Source of the DNA: Faecalibacterium sp. I3-3-89
GTDB lineage: Bacteria; Bacillota; Clostridia; Oscillospirales; Ruminococcaceae
Direction: 5' to 3'
DNA length: 64,000 nt
NCBI RefSeq assembly: GCF_023347275.1
Contig: NZ_CP094468.1
Coordinates: forward strand, 2,728,001 to 2,792,000
The stretch's first letter is position 1. Every line of letters starts with the position of its first letter. A model generated the notes under the pieces. That model did not search any database and was not told where the DNA came from. It saw nothing but the letters and a program-made list of their open reading frames with translations. Positions 32,789 to 45,156 of the stretch are shown piece by piece. The translations under genes and the position numbers were made by a program.

Positions 32789-34177
32789 ATGGCATATATT
32801 ACGAAGCGCGGCAACTCTTACAGCGTCCGATACACTTATGAAGATGAGCACGGCAAGAGCTGCGACAAATGGGAGAGTTTTCCCACAAAAGAGGAGGCAA
32901 CAAACCGAAAAAAGCAAATCGAGCATGAACTGGCGGCTGGTACTTTCCTGATTCCGTCCTCTGTGACGGTAGCAGAGTTCCTCATGGATTGGCTGCCCAA
33001 GCAGTGCAGCAAACACAAGTGGGCACCCAAAACCTACGAATCCAACCTTTCCACCATTCAGAACCTTATTATCCCCTATATCGGCAGCATGGAGATGCAG
33101 AAACTCAAGCCCTACCACATGGAAAACCTCTATACGACCCTGAGCAAAACGCCCTGCGGTTCGTATATCGAGGGAAAGAAGCAAGAACTGACCGAAAAGC
33201 AGAAACAGCGGTTTCTTTCCGGCACGACTATCCATGAGGTGCACCGGCTGCTGGGAACAGCGTTCCAGTATGCCGTGGAGTGGGGAATCCTGATTAAGAG
33301 TCCTGTTCCCGTGGACAGCCCCAAGAAGTCCACGCAGGAGCGCTCCATCTGGACGGTAGAGGAAATGCGGGCGGCTCTGGACAGCATGGATGACCCTATC
33401 CTGCATCTGGCAGTCCACCTCACACTGGTGGGCGCACTGCGAGAGGGCGAGATCGTAGGTCTGACCCCAGAGGATATTGACTTTGACGCTGCGGACGGCA
33501 TCGGAACATTCCGTATCAACAAATCCATGCAGCGAGTGCGTAAAGAAGCCCTGAATCAGGTAGACGACGGCTGCATCATCAAGGTATTCCCGGACAAGCT
33601 GGAACGCAGCACCACTTCTCTCATCCTGAAAAGCACCAAAACGGCGTCCTCCTGCCGTACCATCTTCATGACCTCTGCTCTGAAAGAGGAACTGAAGAAG
33701 TGGCTGAATCAGCTGGCGGCAGACGAGATGAAAGATCCGGCACGCTACCATGACAGCGGAATGCTGTTCCGTCTGCCCAACGGTCTGGCTGTGGAGCCTG
33801 TGCTGATTCGCAAAAAGTTCCTCAAATGGCAGGATGCACACCCGGAGTTCCCTCGTATTGTGTTCCACGGTCTGCGGCATTCCAGTGCGACCTATCAGCT
33901 GATGATCTCCGGCGGCGATGTGAAGGCCGTTCAAGGCACCACAGGACACGCTACGGCAGATATGCTGGTGAACACCTATGCCCATATCCAGCAGTCCTCT
34001 CGTGTAGAACTGGGCAGGAAGTTCGAGGAAGGGTTCTATGCTAAACAGGAAAGCCCCAGCCCGCAGGCTGTACCCGCCGCAGGCGAACCCACCATCTCCA
34101 TGACGGCTCTCTTGGAATTGCTGAAGAATGCAGACCCCGAAGTAAAGGCGCAGCTCCGTCTGGCACTGCTGACCTGA
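32789..34177 (+). CDS. int: Tyrosine integrase of the element
   Basis: 462 aa. The N-terminal arm-binding domain (residues 1-60, ITKRGNSYSVRYTYEDEHGK) is followed by a SAM-like core-binding domain (about 65-165) and the catalytic domain. Catalytic residues visible are Arg in ALREGE (about 217), His and Arg in HGLRHSS (about 360), His in TGHAT and Tyr in NTYAH (about 397). ATG 32789 has AAGGAGG 8 bases upstream. The gene ends 160 bases from the attachment site in tRNA-Lys, which it presumably targets. Repeats CCGTGCA near both ends are the likely targets of its arm-binding domain. Confidence 0.94.
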   Translation: MAYITKRGNSYSVRYTYEDEHGKSCDKWESFPTKEEATNRKKQIEHELAAGTFLIPSSVTVAEFLMDWLPKQCSKHKWAPKTYESNLSTIQNLIIPYIGSMEMQKLKPYHMENLYTTLSKTPCGSYIEGKKQELTEKQKQRFLSGTTIHEVHRLLGTAFQYAVEWGILIKSPVPVDSPKKSTQERSIWTVEEMRAALDSMDDPILHLAVHLTLVGALREGEIVGLTPEDIDFDAADGIGTFRINKSMQRVRKEALNQVDDGCIIKVFPDKLERSTTSLILKSTKTASSCRTIFMTSALKEELKKWLNQLAADEMKDPARYHDSGMLFRLPNGLAVEPVLIRKKFLKWQDAHPEFPRIVFHGLRHSSATYQLMISGGDVKAVQGTTGHATADMLVNTYAHIQQSSRVELGRKFEEGFYAKQESPSPQAVPAAGEPTISMTALLELLKNADPEVKAQLRLALLT

Positions 34178-34243
34178 TGCAAAATTTACCACGCATTTCA
34201 AAGCAATTCCAGCCTATGCAGAGGATTCCTACGAAAAAGCCGA

Positions 34244-34272
34244 CCGTGCAAAAATCGTGCATTGACCGTGCA
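34244..34272 (+). repeat. Integrase arm-type repeats, right end
   Basis: CCGTGCA at 34244, a one-mismatch copy TCGTGCA at 34255 and CCGTGCA at 34266 are 11 bp apart. They match the left-end triplet at 22417-22445 in sequence, phase and orientation. Confidence 0.7.
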
Positions 34273-34305
34273 GACCCCGATTTTTCGGGGTTACATAACA
34301 AAAAA

Positions 34306-34333
34306 GAACGCCAAATCTTACGATTTGACGTTC
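34306..34333 (-). terminator. Element-supplied terminator for tRNA-Lys
   Basis: On the minus strand GAACGTCAAATC pairs with GATTTGGCGTTC (one mismatch), followed by TTTTTTG, 7 bases past the tRNA 3' end. It replaces the chromosomal terminator now displaced to 22174-22224. A small CCCCGA-TTTT-TCGGGG hairpin at 34276-34291 lies beside it. Confidence 0.78.
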
Positions 34334-34339
34334 AAAATT

Positions 34340-34384
34340 TGGTGCACCTCCAGGGACTCGAACCCTGGGCCCACTGATTAAGAG
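34340..34384. repeat. Right attachment site (45-bp direct repeat)
   Basis: Identical to 22231-22275; covers tRNA-Lys from the anticodon loop to CCA. Insertion in the tRNA 3' half leaves the gene intact at this end. Confidence 0.92.
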
Positions 34385-34415
34385 TCAGTTGCTCTACCAA
34401 CTGAGCTAGAGGTGC
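34340..34415 (-). tRNA. tRNA-Lys(CTT)
   Basis: 76 nt with encoded CCA. The acceptor stem GCACCTC/GAGGTGC, D-arm, anticodon stem ACTGA/TCAGT around loop CTCTTAA (anticodon CTT) and T-arm GGTTCGAGTCC are all intact. It is last in the rRNA operon and is the insertion site of the mobile element, whose end rebuilds its 3' half. Confidence 0.95.
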
Positions 34416-34455
34416 ATATTGTCAAGATGCGGTTTCTTCATCCTGACAACTATGA

Positions 34456-34571
34456 GTCGGCGACTACCTATTTTCACAAGCCGTTTCCAGCTAACTATCT
34501 TGGGCACGAGTGAGCTTAACTGCTGTGTTCGGAATGGGAACAGGTGGAACCTCACCGTCATCGTCACCGAC
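34456..34571 (-). rRNA. rrf: 5S ribosomal RNA
   Basis: About 116 nt. Terminal stem GTCGGTG/CGCCGAC and the conserved CCCATTCCGAACAC core are present. It is separated from tRNA-Lys by about 40 bases. Ends are estimated from the terminal helix. Confidence 0.92.
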
Positions 34572-34696
34572 CATATGACTAGCTAAGTATATCATTTCTG
34601 ACTTACTTTGTCTAGTATTTCTAGAAGGACGTGCCTTCAAAACTGAATAATCACTGCTTACATTTTTTCGTTGACTCTAAGAGTCTCAAGCGAATT

Positions 34697-37535
<2,839 letters not shown>

Positions 37536-37795
37536 AAACTATTCTCTCTCGAGAATGGCTTGTATCCTCTTGATTCTCTCTTGCCAACGAAGATTATTGT
37601 TACCCTTCCTTTTGAAATTGTAATATTTCTTAAAAAGAACTTACTATAATCTTTGTTTCGCAGTTATTATTCAGTTTTCAAGGTACGTCTTTGAGTTCCC
37701 TTTTCAGGGCCCTCAAAATCGAACAATATCTAATCAACTTGTCTCTGTCACCTGTTCCAAGAACAAACCATCTTCGATGTTTCGTTCTTGCCTGA

Positions 37796-39314
<1,519 letters not shown>

Positions 39315-39510
39315 ATGATATTTATCACTTAAAAAGTGTTAAATCTCTCTTCGCTCAGCACGCAATCGCTTGCGTCCTGTGTGAATTACTTTGTTTGGAA
39401 TTGTTTAACGTGTTTTTCCAACACGAAAATAGGTTCCGTTACAAGTTTTTCGATATTGTTCAATTTTCAAGGTCCTGTAGCGCCTCAGCCAAGCGGCTGA
39501 CGACTTAATC

Positions 39511-39539
39511 ATTTTACCACAGAAGTGGTTTTTTGTCAA
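39511..39539 (-). promoter_or_regulatory. rRNA operon promoter P2
   Basis: On the minus strand: TTGACA (39534-39539), 17 bp, TAAAAT (39511-39516), about 200 bases before 16S. The leader between holds no gene. Confidence 0.85.
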
Positions 39540-39699
39540 GCTTTATTTTTTCGAAGTTTTTCGTTTCTTACCGAACTTGGAGCATATCGAAAGTCTCTCG
39601 CATTCCTGCCGGACTTTCTCGCGTCTATTGGTTCTTTTCGCTTTACTTCTAGCTGAGACTCGGAAGTCATTCTTTTGTCTCAGCGCTTGGCGCTCAAGT

Positions 39700-39728
39700 A
39701 TAATACCACATCACCGCCCGGATGTCAA
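39700..39728 (-). promoter_or_regulatory. rRNA operon promoter P1
   Basis: On the minus strand: TTGACA (39723-39728), 17 bp, TATTAT (39700-39705), 189 bp upstream of P2. Tandem promoters are usual for rRNA operons. Confidence 0.82.
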
Positions 39729-39831
39729 CACTTTTTTACTTCTTTTTTCAAGTTTTTTCTTTTCTCTTCAAAAATCATCTCCCGGCAGGCCCCCAACCCC
39801 TCCGCTGCGGCCACGGCCGCAGTGTCTCCCC

Positions 39832-39860
39832 TTGCCAAGGGGAGTCTATGGTGCTATATA
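39832..39860 (+). promoter_or_regulatory. Promoter of the pantothenate kinase-like gene
   Basis: TTGCCA (39832-39837), 17 bp, TATATA (39855-39860). A CTCCCCTT-GC-AAGGGGAG palindrome (39826-39845) overlaps the -35. Confidence 0.55.
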
Positions 39861-39898
39861 TTATATATACATTATATGCAAGCAGGGAGGCCCCAACC

Positions 39899-40672
39899 AT
39901 GATCCTTACCGTCAATCTCGGCAACACCCACATCACCATTGGCGGCTACGAGCACGATGACCTGATATTCTGCGGACGGCTCCACACAGACCCCGCCGCC
40001 ACCGTCGATGAATACGCACTGCGGCTGGTCAATCTGCTTTCGCTCCACAGGGCCGCACCTGAGCAGATCGAGGGCGGCATTCTGGGCAGCGTAGTGCCTG
40101 CGCTGACCGGACGGGTGCTGGCAGCATTGCAGATGCTCTGCCCGGTGCGCATCCTGACCGTCGGGCCGGGACTCAAGAGCGGCATCCGCCTCCGGCTGGA
40201 CAATCCCGCCCAGTTGGGTGCAGAGCTGCTCTGCGGCGCAGTGGCTGCACTGGCGGAAGGCTCCGGCCCGCTGGTGGTCATCTCAGCCGACACGGCCATC
40301 TCCCTGATGGCCGTCAACGGGAGGCAGGAGCTTGTGGGCGGCGTCATCCTGCCCGGGCCGCAGCTCTCGCTGGCCGCACTGGTGCAGAACACCGCTCAGC
40401 TTCCCCAGATCGACCTCTCTGCCCCCGCGCCCGCCTCTGTGCTGGGCAAAAACACCGCCGCCTGTCTGCAAAATGGCTTTGTGCTGGGCACTGCCGGGAT
40501 GCTGGACGGGCTGGCCAGCCGTTTCTGTGCCGAACTCGGCCCCGAAACAAAATTCTACGCCACCGGCAATCTGCCCCGGACCATCCGGGAGGCCTGCCGC
40601 ACCCCCATCCTCTACCGGGAGACTCTTATCACCGACGGCTTGTACCGCATCTGGCTGCGGAACCGCCGCTGA
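39899..40672 (+). CDS. Type III pantothenate kinase homologue with altered active site
   Basis: 257 aa, the normal length and overall fold of CoaX (acetate-kinase/hexokinase superfamily), which phosphorylates pantothenate in coenzyme A synthesis. Three family motifs are changed. The N-terminal DxGNT reads NLGNT. The GxD motif after NPAQLG reads GAE. The DxGTATT phosphate motif reads SADTAIS. Each loses an acidic residue that the family uses for metal binding or catalysis. The reading frame is intact and the gene has a promoter and GGGAGG 8 bases before ATG 39899, so it is expressed and conserved rather than decaying. It may be a weak kinase, a regulator or a changed enzyme. I therefore give no symbol. 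Confidence 0.82.
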   Translation: MILTVNLGNTHITIGGYEHDDLIFCGRLHTDPAATVDEYALRLVNLLSLHRAAPEQIEGGILGSVVPALTGRVLAALQMLCPVRILTVGPGLKSGIRLRLDNPAQLGAELLCGAVAALAEGSGPLVVISADTAISLMAVNGRQELVGGVILPGPQLSLAALVQNTAQLPQIDLSAPAPASVLGKNTAACLQNGFVLGTAGMLDGLASRFCAELGPETKFYATGNLPRTIREACRTPILYRETLITDGLYRIWLRNRR

Positions 40673-40680
40673 AGTTTTAT

Positions 40681-40709
40681 TTGCATTTTTTGCGAGGCTG
40701 TGCTATACT
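40681..40709 (+). promoter_or_regulatory. Promoter of tRNA-Arg
   Basis: TTGCAT (40681-40686), 17 bp, TATACT (40704-40709), about 31 bases before the mature tRNA. Confidence 0.78.
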
Positions 40710-40739
40710 ATATTGTACTGGTTCACCAGTGCATATCGT

Positions 40740-40816
40740 GCGATCGTAGCTCAGCTGGATAGAGCGTTCGGCTCCGACCCGGAAGGCCAGAGGTTCGAAT
40801 CCTCCCGGTCGCACCA
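40740..40816 (+). tRNA. tRNA-Arg(CCG)
   Basis: 77 nt with encoded CCA. Acceptor stem GCGATCG/CGGTCGC (one G-T pair), anticodon stem TTCGG/CCGGA around loop CTCCGAC (anticodon CCG), T-arm GGTTCGAATCC. Confidence 0.95.
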
Positions 40817-40818
40817 AG

Positions 40819-40856
40819 AAAGGCCCATACACATTGTGTATGGGTCTTTCTTTATT
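40819..40856 (+). terminator. Terminator of tRNA-Arg
   Basis: GAAAGGCCCATACACA and its complement (one G-T pair) over a 3-base loop, then CTTTCTTTATT. Confidence 0.88.
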
Positions 40857-40924
40857 GCAGATGCAATTTCCAGCCTGTCGGAGCGTCTGCCGGGAGAACT
40901 CATTTTCAGAAGTCAAGAATCATA

Positions 40925-40952
40925 TTGCAAAAAAGTAAAACTCCTTTATAAT
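40925..40952 (+). promoter_or_regulatory. Promoter of the first MATE gene
   Basis: TTGCAA (40925-40930), 16 bp, TATAAT (40947-40952). Confidence 0.7.
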
Positions 40953-41010
40953 AGAGCTTGTGCCCCGGTGTGCGCGGGCACCGCTTCGGGATAAGAAAAA
41001 GGAAAAAAAC

Positions 41011-42375
41011 ATGAGTTCATCCACAAAGTCACTGACCGAAGGCCCTCTGGCCAAACAGATCCTTCTGGTCAGCCTGCCGCTGGTCCTGTCCAACCTGCTG
41101 CAGGTCCTCTTCAACATGTCGGACGTGGCCGTGGTGGGCCGCTTCGCAGGCTCTACCGCCCTCGGTTCGGTGGGTTCCACCAGCATCTTCGTCACCCTGT
41201 TCACCGGCTTTCTCATCGGCCTGAGCAACGGCATCAACGTGCTGGTGGCCCGGTTCTACGGCGCACGCCATGCCAGCGATGTGGAAAAGACCGTCCACTC
41301 GGCCCTGCTGGTCAGTCTGGCGGCGGGCATTCTGCTCCTGCTCGTCGGCCTGCTGGGTTCACCGGCCCTGCTCCACCTGCTCAACACCAAAGAGGACCTC
41401 TACCCCGGTGCAGTGCTCTACCTGCGGGTCTACTTCCTCGGTATGCCGGCGCTGGCCCTCTATAATTTCGGCAACGCCATCTTCAGTGCCATCGGTGAGA
41501 CGAAGAAGCCCCTCTATTACCTCTGCATCGCGGGCGTGCTGAACATCCTGCTCAACCTCTTCTTCGTCATCGTCTGCCGTCTGGACGTGGCAGGCGTGGC
41601 GCTGGCCAGCGCTATCTCCCAGTGCGTCTCGGCCTTCCTCGTCCTGCGGGCGCTGACCCGCGTGAAGGACTGCTACGCCCTCGACTTCCACAAAGCCGCT
41701 CTCGACCCTGCCACTACCCAGCGCATCCTTGCGCTGGGCATCCCGGCCGGACTTCAGAACGCCATTTTTGCCATCGCCAACCTCTTCATTCAGGCCGGTG
41801 TCAACTCCTTCGACTCCCTTATGGTCAAGGGCAACTCTGCCGCCGCCAATGCCGATAACCTGATCTACGACGCCATGGCCGCCTTCTACATGGCCTGTGC
41901 CAGCTTCATGAGCCAGAACTACGGCGCAGGCAAGCCCGACCGGGTGAAGAAGAGCTACTTCATCAGCCTCGTCTACTCCTTCGGCGTCGGCCTCGTGCTG
42001 GGCAGTGCCCTCTTCCTCTTCGGGCGGGAGTTCCTTGCCCTCTTCACCACCGAGAGCGCCGTTATCGACGCCGGTATGAAGCGTGTGGGCGTCATGGGCT
42101 TTGCCTATTGCATCTCGGCCTTTATGGACTGCACCATCGCCGCCTCCCGCGGCCTTGGCAAGACGGTGGTCCCCACCGTCATCGTTGTCCTCGGCTCCTG
42201 CGTGTTCCGGGTCATCTGGGTCTACACCATCTTCGCCCACTTCCACACCATCCCCTCGCTCTACCTGCTCTACCCCTGCTCCTGGGCGCTGACGGCCATC
42301 GCTGAGATCTTCTACTTCGCCCACTCCTACAAGGAGAGCATGAAGATCTTCTCCCAGCCTGCCGCTGAGCTTTAA
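41011..42375 (+). CDS. MATE-family multidrug/sodium antiporter
   Basis: 454-aa, 12-helix exporter of the multidrug and toxic compound extrusion family, of the usual length. The two halves are recognisable (PLVLSNLLQVLFNMSDVAVVG in the first, LGIPAGLQNAIFAIANLFIQ in the second), of the DinF/NorM-related Firmicute type. It exports cationic compounds in exchange for Na+ or H+. Start ATG 41011 is preceded by AAAGGA. Monocistronic, between its own promoter and a strong terminator. It is one of three MATE genes in the window (also 43512 and 53937), which are not close copies of each other. Confidence 0.9.
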   Translation: MSSSTKSLTEGPLAKQILLVSLPLVLSNLLQVLFNMSDVAVVGRFAGSTALGSVGSTSIFVTLFTGFLIGLSNGINVLVARFYGARHASDVEKTVHSALLVSLAAGILLLLVGLLGSPALLHLLNTKEDLYPGAVLYLRVYFLGMPALALYNFGNAIFSAIGETKKPLYYLCIAGVLNILLNLFFVIVCRLDVAGVALASAISQCVSAFLVLRALTRVKDCYALDFHKAALDPATTQRILALGIPAGLQNAIFAIANLFIQAGVNSFDSLMVKGNSAAANADNLIYDAMAAFYMACASFMSQNYGAGKPDRVKKSYFISLVYSFGVGLVLGSALFLFGREFLALFTTESAVIDAGMKRVGVMGFAYCISAFMDCTIAASRGLGKTVVPTVIVVLGSCVFRVIWVYTIFAHFHTIPSLYLLYPCSWALTAIAEIFYFAHSYKESMKIFSQPAAEL

Positions 42376-42382
42376 CAGACAG

Positions 42383-42417
42383 CAAAAATGCCATCGCCCC
42401 GCGGCGATGGCATTTTT
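42383..42417. terminator. Bidirectional terminator
   Basis: AAAAATGCCATCGCC and its exact complement over a CCGC loop; serves convergent genes at 41011 and 42430. Confidence 0.92.
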
Positions 42418-42429
42418 CATTTCCTGATC

Positions 42430-43446
42430 TTACTGATAATCGTGGTTGAGGAACATGGCCTTGATCTGGACGATCTCGTCGTACTCCTCCTGCTCCACCT
42501 GAACGTCGGCGTTGACCTCCTTGAGGCGGTTCTTTACCGCTGCAAGGGCCTCGGGCAGGGTCACGGCCCGGCCCTCCTGAATGGCGTCGGTCATCTGCTT
42601 GAGCACCACAGGGTGGGCGTAGATGTCCGGCACCGGGAAGCTGCCGCCGGGGTAAGCCCGGATGTACTCGGCCATGGCTGCTTCGGCCTTGTCGGCCCGG
42701 GCCATGATGGACTTGTGGTTGTTGTGGGCCGTGGGCATCATGTTGTAGCTGGAAAAGAGGAAGATGGCCGCAAAGCCGAACAGGGCAAAGTAGATGCCGT
42801 AGTTCCCGGTGTGGTTGAGGATGCTCTGGATGCCATAGGCCGCAGACACCACACCGAGAAGGCTGATGATGAGGGCTACATACTTATACACCGGCTTGCT
42901 CTGCAGCTGAGCACGCTTGCGGCGCTCGGCGGCGCTCAGTTCCTTGGCCAGTTCCGGCTTCTTGGCGAGGTAGTCCGCCGCACGCCTGAGCTGGCCCACG
43001 CTCTGCTCGGCCTCTTTCGAGAGCTGGGGCAGTCTGCGGGCAGCTTTCTCCGCCTTCTGACGGGCAAGCTCGGCCTCACCGGCAGTGCTCAGACGGGGGA
43101 TGTTCGGCTGTTCCTTCGCCAGAACTTCCAGCAGGGCGTCCACGTCCCGCTCATCCTTGAAGTTGCACTGCTTCTGCTTGCCGCCGTCGTACTCCACCAC
43201 GAGGTAAGCCATCGAGGCGAACATCCCCTTACCGGAGAAACCGCCCTCACTCATGGCGACCCGCTTGAACACCCGGCTGATGCTGCCGTAGGGCAGATAA
43301 TACCGACGGTCGATGTAGAAGCTGTTGAGATAGAGGGCTTTTTTGCCCACGCCGCAGGGGCCGATCTTTTTGCAGGCTTTCTTATCGGCTTCCAGCGTTG
43401 CCTTGTCCAGATGGGCAAGGCCCAGTTGTGCAGGATGAAACAGCAT
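42430..43446 (-). CDS. Membrane protein of unknown function
   Basis: 338 aa; I recognise no family with confidence. The N-terminal ~110 residues look like a small beta-rich domain (KKALYLNSFYIDRRYYLPYGSI). A charged helical stretch (about 115-185, likely coiled coil) follows, then two adjacent membrane helices (about 190-210 and 220-240). The cytoplasmic tail has Lys/Glu-rich helices (EEYDEIVQIKAMFLNHDYQ at the end). The AAGGGGA ribosome binding site lies 6 bases before ATG 43446. It is 65 bases downstream of the MATE gene at 43512 on the same strand and may be co-transcribed with it. Confidence 0.8.
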   Translation of the reverse strand: MLFHPAQLGLAHLDKATLEADKKACKKIGPCGVGKKALYLNSFYIDRRYYLPYGSISRVFKRVAMSEGGFSGKGMFASMAYLVVEYDGGKQKQCNFKDERDVDALLEVLAKEQPNIPRLSTAGEAELARQKAEKAARRLPQLSKEAEQSVGQLRRAADYLAKKPELAKELSAAERRKRAQLQSKPVYKYVALIISLLGVVSAAYGIQSILNHTGNYGIYFALFGFAAIFLFSSYNMMPTAHNNHKSIMARADKAEAAMAEYIRAYPGGSFPVPDIYAHPVVLKQMTDAIQEGRAVTLPEALAAVKNRLKEVNADVQVEQEEYDEIVQIKAMFLNHDYQ

Positions 43447-43511
43447 AGGAGATCCCCTTCTTTCTTTTCCCTCATTCTGCCACTCTGAGCAGAAAAAAGC
43501 AAGAGGCAGTT

Positions 43512-44870
43512 TCAGATGACCGTTTTTTCAAGCCATCTTCCCCGGACAAAGCGCACCGCAAAGCAGAGGGAGCGGAACACCCAGTCGAGATACATTCCCA
43601 TCCAGATGCTGAGCAGCCCACCGCCCATCCGCAGCACCCACAGGTAGCAGAAGCCCACCCGGAAGACCCACATGGACACGATGCTCACAGCCATGGTGAA
43701 GCTGGCGTCGCCGGCGGAGCGGAGGATGTTGGGCAGGGTGAAGCTGGAGGGCCAGAAGAAGAGGGAGACGATGTTGAACCACATCATGACCTCAAGGGCC
43801 ATGGCCGAAGCTTCCGGCGAAAGGTTGAACCACGACAGCGCCCAGCGGTCGGCAAAGAAGAAGCCCGACAGGTTCATGACCCACGCGCCGCAGTAGGCCA
43901 CCAGAAGCAGGCGGCGGGCATACCAGACCGCCTGCTCCTTCTCGCTCGCGCCGAGGCACTGGCCCACCACCGTGAGCACCGCCATGCTGACGGCGTTGGC
44001 CGGGATATTCAGGAAGGTGCTGGTGGTGTTGGCCACGGCGTTGGCGGCGATAGCGGCGGTGCCGAGGGTACTGGTGAGGCTGGCCACCGACAGCTTGCCG
44101 ATCTGGAACATCCCATTCTCGATGCCCGCCGGGATGCCCACCCGCAGGATGCGCCGGATCAGCCCGCCGTCCGGCCGGAGGGCCGACAGACCGGTGATGC
44201 GGAGCATACAATCCGGCTTCTGCAGCAGGAAGAGGACGGCGCAGCAGGCCACCGCACGGGAGATGAGGCTGGCCAGCGCCGCGCCCATGACCCCCATCCC
44301 AAAGCCGAAGATGAGGATGGCGTTGCCGCCGATGTTGACCACATTCATCACGAGGCTGGACATCATGCTGATCTTGCTGTTGCCCTGCGCCCGGAAGAGG
44401 GCCGCGCCCGCATTGTACAGACCGATGAAGGGGTAGCTCAGGGCCGACAGCAGGAAATACGTCTCGGCGTACCGCATAACGTCGGCGTCGATGGCGCCGA
44501 AGATGCCCCGCAGGATGGCGTGGCGGCCCACCACGACCACCGCCGCCACCAGAACACTGAAGCTGGACATGATGAACAGGATCTGTGCGGCCGCGGCCCG
44601 GGCGTTCTTCTCCTCCCGGTGGCCGATGTACTGGCTGGCGACCACCGCACCGCCGGTGGCCAGCGCCGTCATGATCTGGATCATCAGGGTGTTGAAGGTG
44701 TCCACAAGGCTCACGCCCGACACCGCCGCCTCGCCTACCGACGACACCATGAGGGTATCGGCCAGACCGATGGTGACGCTCAGGGCCTGCTCCGCGATGA
44801 GCGGCAGCAGCAGCGCCGTCAGCTGCTGGCGGGTAAACAAAGGCTTCGACTCGAATTTTGTGCTGGTCAT
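43512..44870 (-). CDS. MATE-family efflux transporter
   Basis: 452-aa, 12-helix protein of the MATE family (LLPLIAEQALSVTIGLADTLMVSSVGEAAVSGV at the first helices, PAGIENGMFQIGKLSVASL in the second half; both motifs are typical). ATG 44870 has GGAGG 5 bases upstream. The 5' untranslated region is unusual: between the promoter (44930-44958) and the ribosome binding site lies a short stable hairpin (GCCCCC-CGA-GGGGGC). Substrate unknown. The membrane protein gene at 42430 follows on the same strand. Confidence 0.9.
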   Translation of the reverse strand: MTSTKFESKPLFTRQQLTALLLPLIAEQALSVTIGLADTLMVSSVGEAAVSGVSLVDTFNTLMIQIMTALATGGAVVASQYIGHREEKNARAAAAQILFIMSSFSVLVAAVVVVGRHAILRGIFGAIDADVMRYAETYFLLSALSYPFIGLYNAGAALFRAQGNSKISMMSSLVMNVVNIGGNAILIFGFGMGVMGAALASLISRAVACCAVLFLLQKPDCMLRITGLSALRPDGGLIRRILRVGIPAGIENGMFQIGKLSVASLTSTLGTAAIAANAVANTTSTFLNIPANAVSMAVLTVVGQCLGASEKEQAVWYARRLLLVAYCGAWVMNLSGFFFADRWALSWFNLSPEASAMALEVMMWFNIVSLFFWPSSFTLPNILRSAGDASFTMAVSIVSMWVFRVGFCYLWVLRMGGGLLSIWMGMYLDWVFRSLCFAVRFVRGRWLEKTVI

Positions 44871-44929
44871 TCGTTCCTCCGCGCTGCCCCCCGAGGGGGC
44901 TTTTCTTAAAAGTAGACAGACATATTCCT

Positions 44930-44958
44930 ATGATACAGCGTCCTCTCCGAAAAGGCAA
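44930..44958 (-). promoter_or_regulatory. Promoter of the second MATE gene
   Basis: On the minus strand: TTGCCT (44953-44958), 17 bp, TATCAT (44930-44935). The leader holds a GCCCCC-GGGGGC hairpin at 44885-44900. Confidence 0.55.
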
Positions 44959-45013
44959 GGAGATGTATACAAGAATCTCTCAAAATTTTAAGATTTCCGC
45001 TCTTCTGCACCAC

Positions 45014-45042
45014 TTTACCCCCCTTCTATCTTGTGTTACAAT
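45014..45042 (+). promoter_or_regulatory. Promoter of the pyrophosphatase operon
   Basis: TTTACC (45014-45019), 17 bp, TACAAT (45037-45042). The 115-base leader to the start codon holds a GC-rich GCGCCGTGCAGGGGCGC hairpin. Confidence 0.45.
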
Positions 45043-45156
45043 GAAAGCTGCCAGAGTGCCGCCCTTTTCTGCGCCGTGCAGGGGCGCAGAAAAATCGGGC
45101 CGACGCTCCGGCATGACGGATAAGAAGGACAAGACCCATAAAGGGGGAAGGAATCC

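Larger units (their letters stand above)
22231..34384. mobile_element. Integrative mobilizable element in tRNA-Lys carrying a RiPP cassette
   Basis: About 12.15 kb bounded by a perfect 45-bp direct repeat equal to the 3' part of tRNA-Lys(CTT), from the anticodon loop to the CCA. Recombination genes lie at one end (excisionase-like 32458, tyrosine integrase 32789). Replication genes are a CHC2 protein (28781) and a P4-like primase/helicase (29457) with a repeat-rich putative origin. Transfer functions are a MobV relaxase (31150) and a pMV158-like oriT. No type IV secretion genes are present, so it should depend on a helper for transfer. Cargo at 22.5-27.2 kb is a regulator, a secreted peptide, a 24-aa precursor, a radical SAM maturase and an ABC exporter. 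The cargo up to 25.5 kb is clearly more AT-rich than the rest, suggesting a separate origin. Confidence 0.9.
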
